From positions 1,012,986 to 1,076,985 of the forward strand of contig NC_020178.2 of the NCBI RefSeq assembly GCF_000224145.3: a DNA stretch of 64,000 nt, written 5' to 3'. Below the pieces are notes generated by a model. It searched no databases. It worked only from the letters and a program-made list of their open reading frames with translations, and was not told the origin of the DNA. The stretch comes from Ciona intestinalis. Taxonomy: Eukaryota; Chordata; Ascidiacea; Phlebobranchia; Cionidae. This document shows, one piece after another, positions 43,669 to 58,041 of this stretch. The translations under genes were made by a program, and so were the position numbers. How positions within the stretch are numbered: the first letter of the stretch is position 1; every line of letters begins with the position of its first letter.

Positions 43669-46661
43669 TTACTCATATTTAAACCCCTTTATTGCAATTG
43701 GAATTTGAAACCACATTAATTCTTTTAAATTTGGCACAATGTCTATGACATCACAATCACTATTATCACTGTCACAATCTAAACTGTCGGTTGATAAAAC
43801 AGCTTCAAGAATTTCTTCGGTTGATAAATTGAGAGCTTTAGAACGAATGTTAGATGATTTTAACGAGAAATGTTTAGATTCTGAACAGTTAGTTTTTAAT
43901 GAGTCACAATTAGAGCAGTTTGATGACACGGCAGTTTTTGTAGCGTTGGAGTTTGGTGTGGTTGTAGTTTTATCTAAATCCTGAAAAAAGAACAGATAGA
44001 ACATGAATCACAAGGCTAAATATTCCCATATATCATAGCATGCCTTGCTGTAGGACTTTACCCATGTAGAATAGAAGATAAAAACAAAAAAATAAAAATC
44101 CTATGGTCACTTGAACCAAGTTGTAAGCAAGCATGAGGCGTATAAAACAGAAAACCCATGTTATAACAACTGTTGTTGCCCCACCCCTTCAAGGGTAAGT
44201 GAGTTACATTCATTCATTCAAAACATCACCTTATTAGTTTTAGATTTTTCTCGCTTGTAAAAAACGACGCTGTTTTCTTTGTCGCATTCAAGCTTAAGTT
44301 TCCCAGCGTAAGTTGCGATTGCACCATCTATGTCACAAGGAGGCAATATAGAGCTACAAAAGTTAATATTAAACTGGTGAACCATTTTTTTCTCAGGGTA
44401 CCTGGAATGTATGGAAGTATGCTATTATTCTGTTTATAAATGTAAATACTAGTGTCTAAATACTAAATAGTAATAGACGTAAATTTTTTAATTTTACACA
44501 AAATCTGGGGTGACATTGTTAAAATAAAGTTACACTCATAGTTGTCAAACATAGGGAACCTCATTGATTAATGTGGTGAATGCAATATACTTTGGCTCTG
44601 CTTGTTTGTATATACACATAACAGCAGGGTAAAATCTGGGGTGACATTGTTAAAATGCAGTTACACACATAGTTGTCAAACACAGGAAACCTCATTGATT
44701 AATGTGGTGAATGCAATATACTTTGGTTCTGCTTGTTTGTATAGACACCTAACAGCAGGGTAAAATCTGGGGTAACATTGTTAAAATACAGTTACACTCA
44801 TAGTTGTCAAACATGGGGAACCTCATTGATTAATGTGGTGAATGCAATATACTTTGGCTCTGCTTGTTTGTATAGACACCTAACAGCAGGGTAAAACTGA
44901 TTTTTGTTGCAAAACTTAATAAAAACATGTGTAAATACTGGTTTCTGGCTTAGCATCTAAGCAAAAACTTACACATAATTAGGCCAAGGTACAAGACCAC
45001 AATCCGCTGCAGTTTTTTCGCATTTGATAAAGAAATGGGTTTTAGTTAATATTGATTTTCCTTGCATGTCCAACCCAGACTGCACCATTTTAAAACAAAG
45101 TCTTCGAGAGAATGAATCCAAAGTTGGAACCTTGAATGTCTCACAGGATTGTGACAAGTATTCTTGAAATGTAAAAAATACAAAAATAATATATTTATTC
45201 TCAAAGTTATATACGTGGTAACTCGTAAGCAGCACGAGATGTATGAAACATAACACCTGTGTTATAATGACTGTCGTTGCCCCGCCATGCAAGGATAAAT
45301 AAGTTACATATGTGATAACTTGTAAGCGAGCATGAGGTGTTTAAATAGAACACCTGTGTTATAACGACTGTCGTTGCCCAGCAATGCAAAGATAAATAAG
45401 TTACAATCGTCCATTTATTACCTCCAGACTTTCTTATTGTTATTGAAAACATATCCTTCGTTGAGAAAGGTGTGGAACCAAATAGAACGAGAGCTTCAAC
45501 CGCATTACATTCAACGGCAAGTTTCACAAATTGAGCAATTTTATCAATCGATTGTAAAATTTCTTCACACTTTTTAAGTTCTGCTGTTTCTTTTTTCTTT
45601 CTGTAAAAAAAGAGAATTAATTAATCTACAGAATTAAGTAGGCATGAAGTGTAGGTTCACTTTAGTGTGTAAAAAAAAGATGCCCATATGTATAGCTTGA
45701 CAGTGAGCATGAGATTACTGTTAGACAAATGTGTTAAGATGTATGATAAGAGCCATGTTATAACACACCATGTGTGTCAGGTGTATAAGAAGACAGCCAT
45801 GTTATAAATTAACAGTGAGCATGAGGTGTATGAATACACCATGTGTGTCTGGTGTATAAGAAGATACCCATGTTATAATTCGACAGTGAGCATGAGGTGT
45901 ATGAATACACCATGTGTGTCTGGTGTACAAGAAGACACTCATGTTATAACTGGACAGTGAGCACGAGGTGTATGAATACACCATGTGTGTCTGGTGTACA
46001 AGAAGACACTCATGTTATAACTGGACAGTGAGCATGAGGTGTATGAATACACCATGTGTGTCTGGTGTATAAGAAGATACCCATGTTATAATTCGACAGT
46101 GAGCATGAGGTGTATGAATACACCATGTGTGTATGGTGTATAAGAAGACATCCATGTTATAACTTGACAGTGAGCATGAGGTGTATGAATACACCATGTG
46201 AGTCTGGTGTATAAGAAGACACCCATGTTACAACTTGACAGTGGGCATAAGGTGTATGAGTATACCATGTGTGTTTGATGTACAACGTGTACTCCCATGT
46301 TATAACTAGAAAGAAAAAGGCAGTCATACTTACTTTAACCAATTCTTATCACCATTTCCAATATCTTTAGACGATTCTATTAGAAATACAAAAAACATTA
46401 TTCATATTAACATATACAAAAAATGACATCTTTTTTTACACACATAAGTGACATAAACATGAATGAAATAACAAAATTATCTTATTTTTTATAAAATATT
46501 CGCCAAATACAACTGTACTTACTCTTTTGCAGTTTGCGTCGTATTAATTGAACAGGTTCAGGTATTTGACATCGTTGGTAAAGTAGAAGTTGTATATAAT
46601 CGCATATAAGCCTTGTGCTTACTAATTTCACGTTTTTTTCCGAACTCAACGGTATTTCCAT
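43669..46661 (-). CDS. MAD2L1BP: MAD2L1-binding protein (p31comet)
   Basis: Six exons in transcript order: 46661-46523, 46376-46334, 45600-45422, 45162-44973, 44401-44230 and 43980-43669. Phases are 1, 2, 1, 2 and 0, all GT-AG, closing at 344 residues. From knowledge of the vertebrate protein, four landmarks fit: LICDYIQLLLYQRCQIPEPV near 25-40 (vertebrate ...LLKHIMYQRQQLPLP), ALVLFGSTPFSTKDMF near 99-114, CGLVPWPNYVYP near 175-185 (vertebrate CGEDWFRPKLNYRVP), and the C-terminal signature ELMWFQIPIAIKGFKYE (vertebrate WFQAPVTIKGF). p31comet folds like MAD2, binds closed MAD2 in the mitotic checkpoint complex and, with TRIP13, helps silence the spindle checkpoint. The Ser/Asp-rich linker at about 245-325 is longer than in vertebrates. 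Introns carry a 71-bp satellite, family D elements and a 131-bp tandem repeat. It is divergently arranged with SEC22. Confidence 0.9.
44130..44222 (-). repeat. Family D element in MAD2L1BP last intron
   Basis: AAGTTGTAAGCAAGCATGAG, then GCGTATAAAACAGAAAACCC, ending with ATTCATTCATTC. Confidence 0.8.
44501..44897. repeat. 131-bp tandem repeat, three units, MAD2L1BP intron 4
   Basis: The unit begins AAATCTGGGGTGACATTGTT, includes GGGAACCTCATTGATTAATG and ends CTAACAGCAGGGTA. Spacing between unit starts is 131 bp. A copy of the same unit lies in SEC22 intron 3. Confidence 0.93.
45208..45408 (-). repeat. Two family D elements in MAD2L1BP intron 3
   Basis: Two adjacent reverse copies, each with TATAA(T/C)GACTGTCGTTGCCC and a GATAAATAAGTTACA end. 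Confidence 0.85.
45655..46308 (-). repeat. 71-bp satellite (family C), about 9 units, MAD2L1BP intron 2
   Basis: The longest array in the window. It is in the sense orientation of the host gene and sits between coding exons 2 and 3. Higher-order pairing is visible: blocks with GGACAGTGAGC and TTCGACAGTGAGC recur. Confidence 0.94.
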
Positions 46662-47459
46662 AGCTTTAGTACCACAATATTCCTATTTTACATTGTTTTG
46701 GTATCTGTAAACATTAATAAAGACGTTATAACATACAAAAATACTATACAATAAAAATCACTATTTTGAACGGTATTTTTTTCAAGTTTTATGACTATTT
46801 TTGATACATTCATGTACATTAGTACTTGTTATGTGCAAATATAGGTCAAATAACATTATTAAATGCTAAAAATGAACCATAAACAATGTTTAAATGGCAT
46901 AATACATACCTTGAAATGTTTATATATTTTTAACTTTCCCGCCTTTACTGACAGACCATTCGGCAATAAAAACTTTTGATTTGTGGGGTTTCAGAATACA
47001 ATATATTGTTAAATACCCAAATATTTAAGTAGAAAATCTAAAAAGTAACTGCTTTATTGTAAAGTATTATTATACTGCTTTAAAAATACTATATTGTTAC
47101 AAACTGAGACCAAAAACAGTTTTAATTTTTTTAATTTTCATTGAACAGTTAACATTTGACAAGTTATAGGCAAAGTAAATGGATTTTTCTTGTATTTTTG
47201 CAGTTTTTACGTAAATTTAGTGACGTGGAATCATTTAATGATAAGTTTCTGGTATATTTCAATCACGCGAAACTGTGGTGACGTGCCGTTTACGACTAGA
47301 CAGCATTAAGTCGTATTACATACACATAACGTGATACTGCTGTGTAGAGCTGAAAACGGTCAAACGAATGGACTAAATTTGTGTTCACCAATAAGAAATC
47401 ATTATACAGAGAAAAATAAATAAATTGTGTTGGAGATATTGTGTTTTTAACCGTCCAAA
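46662..47459. promoter_or_regulatory. Shared divergent promoter region of MAD2L1BP and SEC22
   Basis: About 800 bp of repeat-free AT-rich DNA separates two start codons that face apart. No clear TATA box could be matched to either gene. GTGACGTG motifs occur near 47220 and 47278. The layout suggests a bidirectional promoter; this is inference. Confidence 0.5.
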
Positions 47460-49509
47460 ATGGTTTTAATGACAATGATAGCCAGAGTAGGGGATGGGCT
47501 AGCCCTGGCAGCCTCCATGCAGGAAGATGAACAGGTATTTATAGTTTTATTATGCAAACTAACTGCCAGTCATAATATATATAGTAAACTGAATAAATTG
47601 TACGTGTGTTATCTGACATTCTATATATTTCTATTCTATGTGGGTGAGGTCCTTGCCTAGGACCTGGGATTTCGGTCAGAAGCCAATTACCGAATTCCTA
47701 TAAATTTACCTACTGTATAAATACTATGACCTTGTTACCGTTTTTCAAGAAATAAATAACAAATTTATGTGACATTTTTCAGAAAGTGTGACCTACGTTT
47801 AATTTGCTTTAAAACTAAATAAATTATGATATATATTTGTCATTACAGACCGGCAAGAGCCTCACTGAATACCAAAACCAAGCAAAAATGCTGTTCCGTA
47901 AGTTGAACAACCAAAGTCCTGACAGATGTACAATTGAATCTGGAAGGATGTTATTTCAGTAAGTAAACAATAAAAACTGTAAACAAAATATTGAATGGAC
48001 CGCAGTAGCATACAGTCTCGTATATGTATAGCATACATGCCTCATAGTTTTACCCTAAAAGTATAACTTAACAATGCAATAACATTGTGGTTGGAATCGT
48101 AACAATTGTAATGCGGAAAAAAAAACATAAAGTTAGAAATACATGGTAACTCGTAAGCTGGTATAATCTATATTAAACAAAACACCCGTGTTATAATTTT
48201 TAGTACAAATACAGAGTAGACCACGCTTTGCTCAGATTACCCAACACCCAGGCTGTGTTTGGCTGTCGTTTATGCAACTGTTATAACTCGGTCCACAGTA
48301 CAATATGCCATACTTTAAATAATAATTATAACTGTAACCCTGTAACTTGTGTAGTCCAACCTTTACTCTGTTTATTCCAGCTACATGATTGACCAGAGCA
48401 TTTGTTACCTTGTGCTTTGTGAACCAAGTTTTAGTAAAAAACTTGCCTTTTCTTACTTAGAAGAATTATCATCCGAATTCTTTGTACAATATGGGAACAG
48501 AGTTAACTCAGTAACAAGGCCATATGCATTTATTGAGTTTGGTAGGTTTCTAAATATATTGTTTAGTTCGATAAGTGTAATATTTTTAGTTTTGCTTGTT
48601 TGTATAGACACATAACAGCAGGGTAAAATCTGGGGTGACATTGTTAAAATACAGTTACACTCATAGTTGTCAAACATAGGGAACCTCATTGATTAATGTG
48701 GTGAATACAATGTACTTTGGCTCTGCTTATTTGTATAAACACCTAACAGCAGGGTAAAATCTGGTTTATCCTTAAAATTGAAACTATAATTTTTGAATAT
48801 TTCTATATTTTACACAGACACATATATACAGAAGACTAAAAAGGCGTATATGGATAGCAGGACACGCAGGAATTTAAGTGTTGTCTCATCAGAACTACAA
48901 GAAGTTCAAAAGATTATGGTTTCGAATATTGATGATGTTTTGCAAAGAGGAGTTGCTTTGTCAGGTAATTTGGGATATATTAACACCTTATGCCAATACC
49001 AAACACACATTATGTATTTAATTATACACCACAGTAACCTCATGCTCACTATCAAGTTATAACATGGGTGTTTTCTTATACACCAGACACACAGTGTATT
49101 CATACACCTCATGCTCATTGTTCAGTTATAACATGGGTGTCTTCTTATACACCAGACACACAAGGTGTATTCATACACCTCGTGCTCACTGTCAAGTTAT
49201 AACATGGGTGTCTTCTTATACATCAGACACACATGGTGTATTCATTCGCCTCATGCTTACTGTCAAGTTATAACATGGCTGTCTTCTTATACACCAGACA
49301 CACATGGTGAATTATATGACTGTAACCATACAACACATTTGTTTACAATTACAGATCTAGGAGACAAGGCAAGCAACTTAGCTACAATGTCAAAGAAATA
49401 TAAGCAAGATGCTCACTACCTTAACCTGAGGTCTTCATATGCTAAGATTGCAGCCGTTGTCATCTTACTACTTATTTTCATTATATATATACGATACTGG
49501 TGGCTATGA
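47460..49509 (+). CDS. SEC22B: Vesicle-trafficking SNARE SEC22
   Basis: Five exons: 47460-47534, 47849-47958, 48381-48541, 48818-48964 and 49355-49509. All are GT-AG, phases 0, 2, 1 and 1, and the frame closes at 215 residues, the length of vertebrate SEC22B. The N-terminus [20 protein letters not shown] is the start of a longin domain (about 1-120, with [20 protein letters not shown] and RPYAFIEF). A v-SNARE coiled coil follows (about 134-194: [20 protein letters not shown] to [11 protein letters not shown]), centred on the R of VLQRG at the zero layer. It ends in a tail anchor rich in isoleucine and leucine closing IRYWWL. The protein is an R-SNARE acting in ER-Golgi transport and sits in ER and early Golgi membranes. 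Intron 3 holds a 131-bp repeat and intron 4 a 71-bp satellite. Confidence 0.97.
47632..47684 (+). repeat. Family E short dispersed element in SEC22 intron 1
   Basis: ATTCTATGTGGGTGAGGTCC, then TAGGACCTGGGATTTCGGTC and AGAAGCC. Confidence 0.7.
48142..48200 (-). repeat. Family D fragment in SEC22 intron 2
   Basis: ATGGTAACTCGTAAGCTGGT, then ACAAAACACCCGTGTTATAA. The tail is lost. Confidence 0.7.
48598..48765. repeat. 131-bp repeat copy in SEC22 intron 3
   Basis: About 1.3 units of the same sequence as 44501-44897, including GGGAACCTCATTGATTAATG and ACAGCAGGGTAAAATCTGG, in the same orientation on the plus strand. A worn fragment also occurs at 51728-51800. Confidence 0.92.
48985..49315 (+). 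repeat. 71-bp satellite (family C), about 4.6 units, SEC22 intron 4
   Basis: Sense to the host gene. Units are well kept except the first, and the array ends 40 bases before the last exon. Confidence 0.93.
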
Positions 49510-50097
49510 AAACTTTCGCACTCAGTATCATTGTATATATTGGGGACTTGTTTTATTTCTTCTAGGTTTTAAAACCAGATTTCAGAGCACCCAGGCCTAT
49601 AGTTTATTACATTTATTTTGTATTTAAAATTATTTTGGGTAAAAAGTAGCAAAAACTGCCAAATTATACATTTCGTGCCAATCTGGAACGGGCTTTTAAA
49701 ACCAGAACTTTCTGAACTAAAAGTTAGTTAAGATAACATAGCTATATCTGAATTGACTCTTATATTGTAAACTTCTTTAAATGCCATAGTAAATAATGAA
49801 ACGCCGTTTTAGTAAACTTTATATATCTATTAATAAGCTTTTGGAACAACGTTTGGCCAAAATTTAGCTAATTTATGCCTACAAGGCACAAAACTTCCCT
49901 ATTAAGAAAAAACTAAATCACTTTTAACGAAGCATCGTTTCTGCTTCTTCTTTCAAATTATATCTTATTCACTGTATAATTATTGTACAGTAGTAACATA
50001 GGAGTCATCTATTTCTGTTTCAAGACAATGTTATGCTGCTTGGTGTGGTAGCCATGGAATTATAGGATGTTTTGTGCAATAACGGCAACTTAGAAAT

Positions 50098-50298
50098 TTA
50101 GTAGGGTGGGGATAAGATGGGACACCTTTTTATTCTGTTTTCCTCGTCCCATTTAGTAGTAAGCAAAAAAAACATTCAAAGAATTATAAAACCATATCCT
50201 TACTACTCTCATAGACCGTTGTTAACTGTTGAAAGCACGATCCGAATATTTGGATATTATGTGCTAAAGGTGTCCTGTCTTTCCCCACCCTACTATAT
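50098..50298 (+). mobile_element. MITE A
   Basis: TAGTAGGGTGGGGATAAGAT to CTGTCTTTCCCCACCCTACT, full length. Confidence 0.92.
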
Positions 50299-50901
50299 AA
50301 CATAGCATCGTATGAATGTAACTCATGTAATATTTAAGTTGTACTTTCACATAGACCAATAATTGAATATTTTATGCTGTTGTTGCATTCGTAAAGTTAG
50401 CTGCAAGAATTTACAAGGCTGTATTTAATATACCAACACTTCAAAAGCAGCTGAAATCTTGGACTTTTTTTAGGTAGCTAAGCTAGTTTTATCAATAGAA
50501 CTTTTGGACTGAGAGTAAGTAAGTACAGCATAATCCTATCTAAACTGACTACTATAACTTTAACAGTAAAAAACATCTATGGATTAAATCTCATTTCTTC
50601 TCCCTAACCCGTATAGAATAGAAGACTGCAATAGTTTAAGCTGGCTGGACTATAAAACTAACAATTACTACTGTTAGAAACCATCCTGGTCTAAATATAC
50701 TACTACCTGTTATACTGCAACCCATACTGTAATGGGCTAACTCTTGACTAAATCTAACAATGCTGGAAGACTTAAGCATTATACCTTTAAAAGTTTGTGC
50801 TGCCGAATTAAAACAATAAAAGTTAGTTAAATATAATAGAACATATCCACTGTTTGACTCTAAGTATGTGGTCAAAATAATACTTTAAGTGGAGTTATAT
50901 A

Positions 50902-51075
50902 TAGTAGGGTAGAAAAGATGGGACACTGTTTCACTCTATTGTCTTGTCCCATTTGGTAGTAAACAAAGAAGATTCAAAGACTTATTAAACCGTCTCCTCA
51001 CAACTCCCATAGACCGTTGTTAATTGTTTAAAACACGATCAGGAAATGTGCCCCATCTTCCCCCACCCTACTATA
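50902..51075 (+). mobile_element. MITE A, internally shortened
   Basis: TAGTAGGGTAGAAAAGATGG to CATCTTCCCCCACCCTACTA. The stretch between CACGATCAGG and the right end is deleted. Confidence 0.9.
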
Positions 51076-51141
51076 TACCCCAACCTACACTATAGTCATT
51101 GGTGTGCATTTAAACTAGAAATCCACAAATTGGTTTGAGAT

Positions 51142-51147
51142 TTTATT
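51142..51147 (-). terminator. Polyadenylation signal of RPS5
   Basis: AATAAA on the minus strand, about 20 bases after the RPS5 stop codon. The very short 3'UTR is typical of ribosomal protein genes. Confidence 0.75.
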
Positions 51148-51167
51148 TCCATTATTGCCGATGCATT

Positions 51168-53359
<2,192 letters not shown>

Positions 53360-53540
53360 CTGATGATGCCATAATGGGGATTGTTTGGTAATGAATGGGA
53401 TTGTGAAGAATTGGTATGTAATTTTAAACTTGTAACTACAAATTATAAGTAATTTTACTTGAATACGAGTTGTGTAGTTTTGTTTTTTACTTGACTATGC
53501 ATTGTATGTCATTAGAAATAATTTTATTTGAATTGATGTT

Positions 53541-53590
53541 TATCCTCGCATAGCAAGGCAAACACAGTCGATATAAAACGGGTGTACAAA
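53541..53590 (+). repeat. Family D fragment
   Basis: TATCCTCGCATAGCAAGGCA, then ACACAGTCGATATAAAACGG. The second half is absent. Confidence 0.6.
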
Positions 53591-53907
53591 GACAAGGTTA
53601 CATACTGTACTTTAAATAAACACTATTTTTTCAATAATAAGGTATTATTTTAAAATAGAAAAGACAGGACATAGTTTAAACCAATGTTTTACGAACGTAT
53701 AGCGGCGTTGTAGCTATCGAAAATCAAAAATTAAGTTAAAACTAACGTCAAAAGTGTTTCGCCGATTTAGGATACGTTTATGGCGTCCATTTGGCTTTAA
53801 AAACTATGTAAATTACCCCTACACTATCTGGTCATCGTTTTTAACAAAAAATACTAAAAAAATGGGTGTTAATTTAGCTAAAAACGTCCAAAATACATCA
53901 AACTTAC

Positions 53908-53957
53908 ATTTTCGTGGCGACTTTTCTGAAAAGGGAAATGACGACTTAAAAAAGAGA
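53908..53957 (-). promoter_or_regulatory. Candidate RPS5 non-coding first exon with 5'TOP start
   Basis: On the minus strand a pyrimidine run CTCTTTTTT (53956-53948) is followed by a short exon ending ACGAAAAT and a perfect donor GTAAGT (53907-53902). The first coding exon has an acceptor directly before its ATG, so the two fit together. A C followed by a pyrimidine tract is the mark of TOP mRNAs, which are under mTOR control. The join is inferred. Confidence 0.5.
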
Positions 53958-54825
53958 AACTACACGCGATTTTCCACCACTGCCGGCGCTAAATGGTAAA
54001 TCTCATAGGGGAGTAGTATGGTTAAATAAAACATATAATCTGCATTTGAAAACAAAATAAGGGTTTTGAGGTTGTTCGTTTTTTAACTAAACTACACACC
54101 TTTACACCACTTACAAAGTTAGATAACCTAAATTTGACTTAGAATCACTTTTTGAAAAAGAAAACGTAATATTTATTTACTAATTCTAGCGTTATGTTTG
54201 CCATTACTAGGTATATAAACCAAATAGAATAACCAATTACCCATTATGGTCAATACATGCTCTGTGTTTTAGCGATTGTTTTAGCGGAGGCCGCTATGCC
54301 GTATTATAAATTTTGCTATCGACCCGAAAAATAAAATCAAAACAATATTGGTATTTGTGCCGATAAGGAAACATGAGTAGGAATGACGTAGCTCGCTTTC
54401 CAGTTGCTGAAATAAAGTTCAGTAAAAGTTGAAACAGGAAACAATTATAGAATTCGAATCCGGCCTCCTGTAACGTTACTAGCACTATATATTTTACCTC
54501 ACAGCCAAATCAATACAGCCGACTTCGACAGCATGCGAACGATAGAGGTAATTTAAAATGTAAAGTGCCGTGCTAGACACGATAGGGCACATATGTTTCT
54601 GTACAAAAGGTAACAATTAACAATTATAAATCTGGTTGGGATATCAAATTTCCTAATCTAGGTAGGTCGTTCTTTTGTATGGAAGGTGTTCGCCTACAAC
54701 TCTCTAGTTTTAGTCAGGCTTATAAAGAGGAGTAAATACAGCGAATTCATAGAATTGTTTACAAAATACTTTGATGCTCCAGGCGTTAAACGTTATCTGT
54801 TATCGCAGACTTAGCGGTGCGAGTT

Positions 54826-55075
54826 GTATGAAACAAAACACCTGTTTTATAACACCTGTCGTTGCCCCGCCAAGCAAGGATAAATAAGTTACACACATGG
54901 TAACTCGTAAGCGGGCACAAGGTGGTATGAAACAGAACGCCTGTTTTATAACGGCTGCAGTTGCCCGCCACGCCAGGATAAACAAGTTACATACGTGGTA
55001 ACTCGTAAGCGGGAACAAGGTGTATGAAACCAACCCTGCAGTTGCCCGCCCCGCCAGGATAAACAAGTTTCACAA
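54826..55075 (-). repeat. Three family D elements in tandem
   Basis: Three reverse copies about 90 bp apart, each with GATAA(A/T)(A/C)AAGTT ends. The third lacks the TTATAAC stem. Confidence 0.85.
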
Positions 55076-55960
55076 TCCATTATTCAATCAGAGTTCTTGG
55101 CTGTGTGGTTACTTGCTACAGATCGTTGAAGGCTCCACAGGGAGTTAAAGGTATAGAACCACCAAAGGCTGGAAATGTCATGCAGTTACGTACGCCAGTG
55201 TAGCCTAATGCATTTGTAAGTCGAAATCGGATCGTTGGTTTGAATTATTGATGTTCGATTGGCCCGAAATAAGCATACGTGTGCATTGATTGCAGTTAAA
55301 TATTCATTTGCTCGCAGTTGTAGCGTTAAAGTACGTGTTCAGGTCTTTTGCCAGACAGTTCAAGCTACGAGGCTAGACTGATGCCAACAACATATATATA
55401 CTTGGAACTGGGCAAGCTTCTGCGATTCTAAGTGTTAGGAAATACAGTGGTGGAGGCTTACATTCTTCTAACAACTGGTTTACAGATGTTACAAGCTGAA
55501 ATGCTTGATACAGAATACGAGTGTATATAGATTAGAACAGGTTTTGACTTATAAGTGTTGTTTTACACTTTCCGGTAGCGGTTTATGTATCAGTATTGTT
55601 GTAATTGATATTTCCCCTTGTAAACAGTTTATATAAGTTTAGATTTTATACTTAAGATTTTATAGCAGGAAAGCATGCCAAACGACGAGATGGGCAAGGA
55701 GTAAGAAAACTATATAGCGGTAAAAAGCTAATGGACCGTTCTTAGTCGGCGTGGTTTTGATAAGTTTCTACACTATAATCAAAGAAGGTAGGGTAAAAAG
55801 GAGAAAGGCCAGTTTATGGTCAAGGGGTTAAAATACCTCTGGTTTTTGGGTATAGGGTTTAAAAACATGCGCTGTTTTGTAATATAGTATAGGTCGGGGT
55901 TTGATAATCTATGGCTTGTTTCCATTGGCAGTAAGCAAAAAAATAATTACGAAGTCATAT

Positions 55961-56265
55961 AGTACTGTGGGGTAAGATGGGACACCTTTTCATTTTATTT
56001 TATCGTCCCATTTTGTAGTATACACAGAACAATCGAAGAAATATAAAACCATATCTTCACGGCGCCCATAGACCGTTGTTAACTGTTTAAAACACGATCA
56101 GGATACTTAGATATTATGTGCTAAAGGTGTCCCGTCTCCCCCCACCCTATCATACATCCGTATCCTCACGGCCCTAAAAGAGCGTTGTTGATTGTTAAAA
56201 AACGATTAGAAAATATGGAATATTTTGTGCTGACGGTACCCATCTTACCCCACAGTACTATAATC
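55961..56265 (+). mobile_element. MITE A with a MITE B right half joined to it
   Basis: The A copy (55961-56153, B-like left end ACTGTGGGGTAAGATGGGAC, right end CGTCTCCCCCCACCCTATCA) is followed at once by a B fragment (56155-56265) ending ATCTTACCCCACAGTACTA. Confidence 0.88.
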
Positions 56266-56514
56266 CCTTATATAGAAAAAGATTATGTCAACACCATATA
56301 GGCACTGACGATAGAGTAGCTTAGGTCTGCACTTCTGTGCTTGTCAATATGCGTCAGCGCGTTATAAATCAGTATCACATTTCAATACAGGCTGCGTGGT
56401 TGTTTCAAATGCAGCTGGCGTATTTCGCTTTGTTCAAGCTGGCTAGATATACAGATAGGTTAATACTGCCATACACGAATAACATGTGTAGAGTGTAGCA
56501 ACAGTGGATAAATG

Positions 56515-56585
56515 AGTGGATGGTGTATGAATGTAACTTATATATCCTCGCGTGGCTGGCCAACGACCGTAGTTATAACATTGAA
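56515..56585 (+). repeat. Family D fragment
   Basis: GAATGTAACTTATATATCCT, then GCGTGGCTGGCCAACGACC, then TAGTTATAACA. Confidence 0.65.
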
Positions 56586-56747
56586 GCAATATGTGGAGGG
56601 AAACCGGTGCAATACCATACATAAGATGCATGTTATAGGCAGTTATCTTGGCCAAAATCTAGAATGAAGTCATACCAACAGCTCTGCTTTTTAAACTAGT
56701 TCAGGCGTTATTCATACAGCTATTTATGAACGTTGCTTAAATGTATA

Positions 56748-56940
56748 TTAGGGTGGGGGAAGATGGGACGCCTTTTCATTCTGTATTCTTGACGCATTTA
56801 GTAGTAAACGAAAAAAAATGAAAGAATTATGAAACCGTATCCTCACGACTTCCATAAACCGTTGTTATTTGTTTAAAACACGATCAGGATATTAAAATAT
56901 TATGTGCGATAGGTGTCCCATCTTTCCCCACCCTACTATA
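56748..56940 (+). mobile_element. MITE A
   Basis: TTAGGGTGGGGGAAGATGGG to CCATCTTTCCCCACCCTACT, full length. Confidence 0.92.
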
Positions 56941-58013
56941 TATATGTGTAATATAATTGGATGACGAATACGGGCGACAGAACATTACGGCGAACTGGGT
57001 AACTTAATATATATTGACTGAATTATTTAAATTATAATATGAGTGGTAATAAGGACCCTATATGGAAGAGAACAATACAATATAACAGCAAAGCCCTTTT
57101 GTGGTCAGGTATACCTTTATTGATCTGCTTTGGAATAGCGGCGCTCAATCGGCAATAACGTTAGAGATATTAGATTAGCGATTCCTGCGCGTGCAAGAAA
57201 TGTAATCAGTATATGCTTAAAGGTATTGAGGCGTGCAAGAGGGATTTACTTCATTTACAGATATTCGCATTGAAACTGACAGTACTGCATGTGGAGATTA
57301 GATAAAAGTCTTTACCCAGTAATTAAAAAGAAGGTTTTGTAAACTTTATCCATTTTTTTATGATCTTAAAGCGAGCTATTGTCTTTATTTGAAGTGCAGA
57401 ACACCCTTACACCTTTAGTTAGCGGCTGGAAGCAGTTTCTTTTTCCTTTTTTTTCTGATGTGGTTAAAATGTTTTTTTTTTATTTGTGAGGCGGCGCCTT
57501 TTTTGTTTTGTTTGTGCAGAGTAAGATTTTCTTGTGGACTAAAAAAGGGAGACGGGAGTTTGCGTTTTGTTTAATAGGGTAACGTAAGAAAGTCTATGGT
57601 TTTGTATATTTTGTTCGCGAGCAGTTGATTTCACAACTTCTAACAAAGTTCAAAGTTTTAATAAGTAGGCAGTTTTAAACAGAATAAAGTACAGTTTTGA
57701 TTTATTCAGTAACGCAGTATTTAGTGCTAATTTGAATATATAGCTTAAATTTCCACTATTTTAGTCCATATATGACCAAGTTGTCTTTAAAGATGGTTTT
57801 GTTTTACCCCGAAACGTTTTGAAAATAAACACAATTGCGTTATACATATAGGCCGTAATGTTTGTATTAAACGTATAACAGTAATTTAGCTGTAGACTAC
57901 TCCCAATTTTGGGCCATTTGCCAAAACACGCACATTCAGATCGCAATTCAAAGCTTTAAGTATAACACGTAAGTACAACGATAGTAATTTCTTCTATAAG
58001 TAGTCGAATTTTT

Positions 58014-58041
58014 AATGACGTCATCAAAGTAGCCGTATAAA
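58014..58041 (+). promoter_or_regulatory. Candidate promoter of the right-edge gene
   Basis: ATGACGTCATC lies about 15 bases above TATAAA (58036-58041), so transcription would begin near 58066. The transcript would need a spliced 5'UTR to reach the start codon at 59687; CACCAG|GTTTTGTG at 58131 could be its donor. Inference from motifs. Confidence 0.35.

Larger units (their letters stand above)
49510..51167. other. Intergenic region between convergent SEC22 and RPS5
   Basis: Two MITE A copies and AT-rich DNA, with a reverse family E trace near 50598-50625. No exon was supported. Confidence 0.6.

Noticed and set aside
34681-46342. Open frames of about 60-114 residues (repeated [20 protein letters not shown]-type peptides) across the 71-bp arrays
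   Set aside because: A 71-bp unit visits all three frames in turn, and the only frequent stop is the TAA in GTTATAA, so frames of about 213 bases arise automatically. They occur on either strand of several loci and have no independent start or splice context.
53754-53999. Plus-strand 81-residue frame upstream of RPS5
   Set aside because: It has no homology I recognise, and it overlaps the likely RPS5 leader on the other strand.
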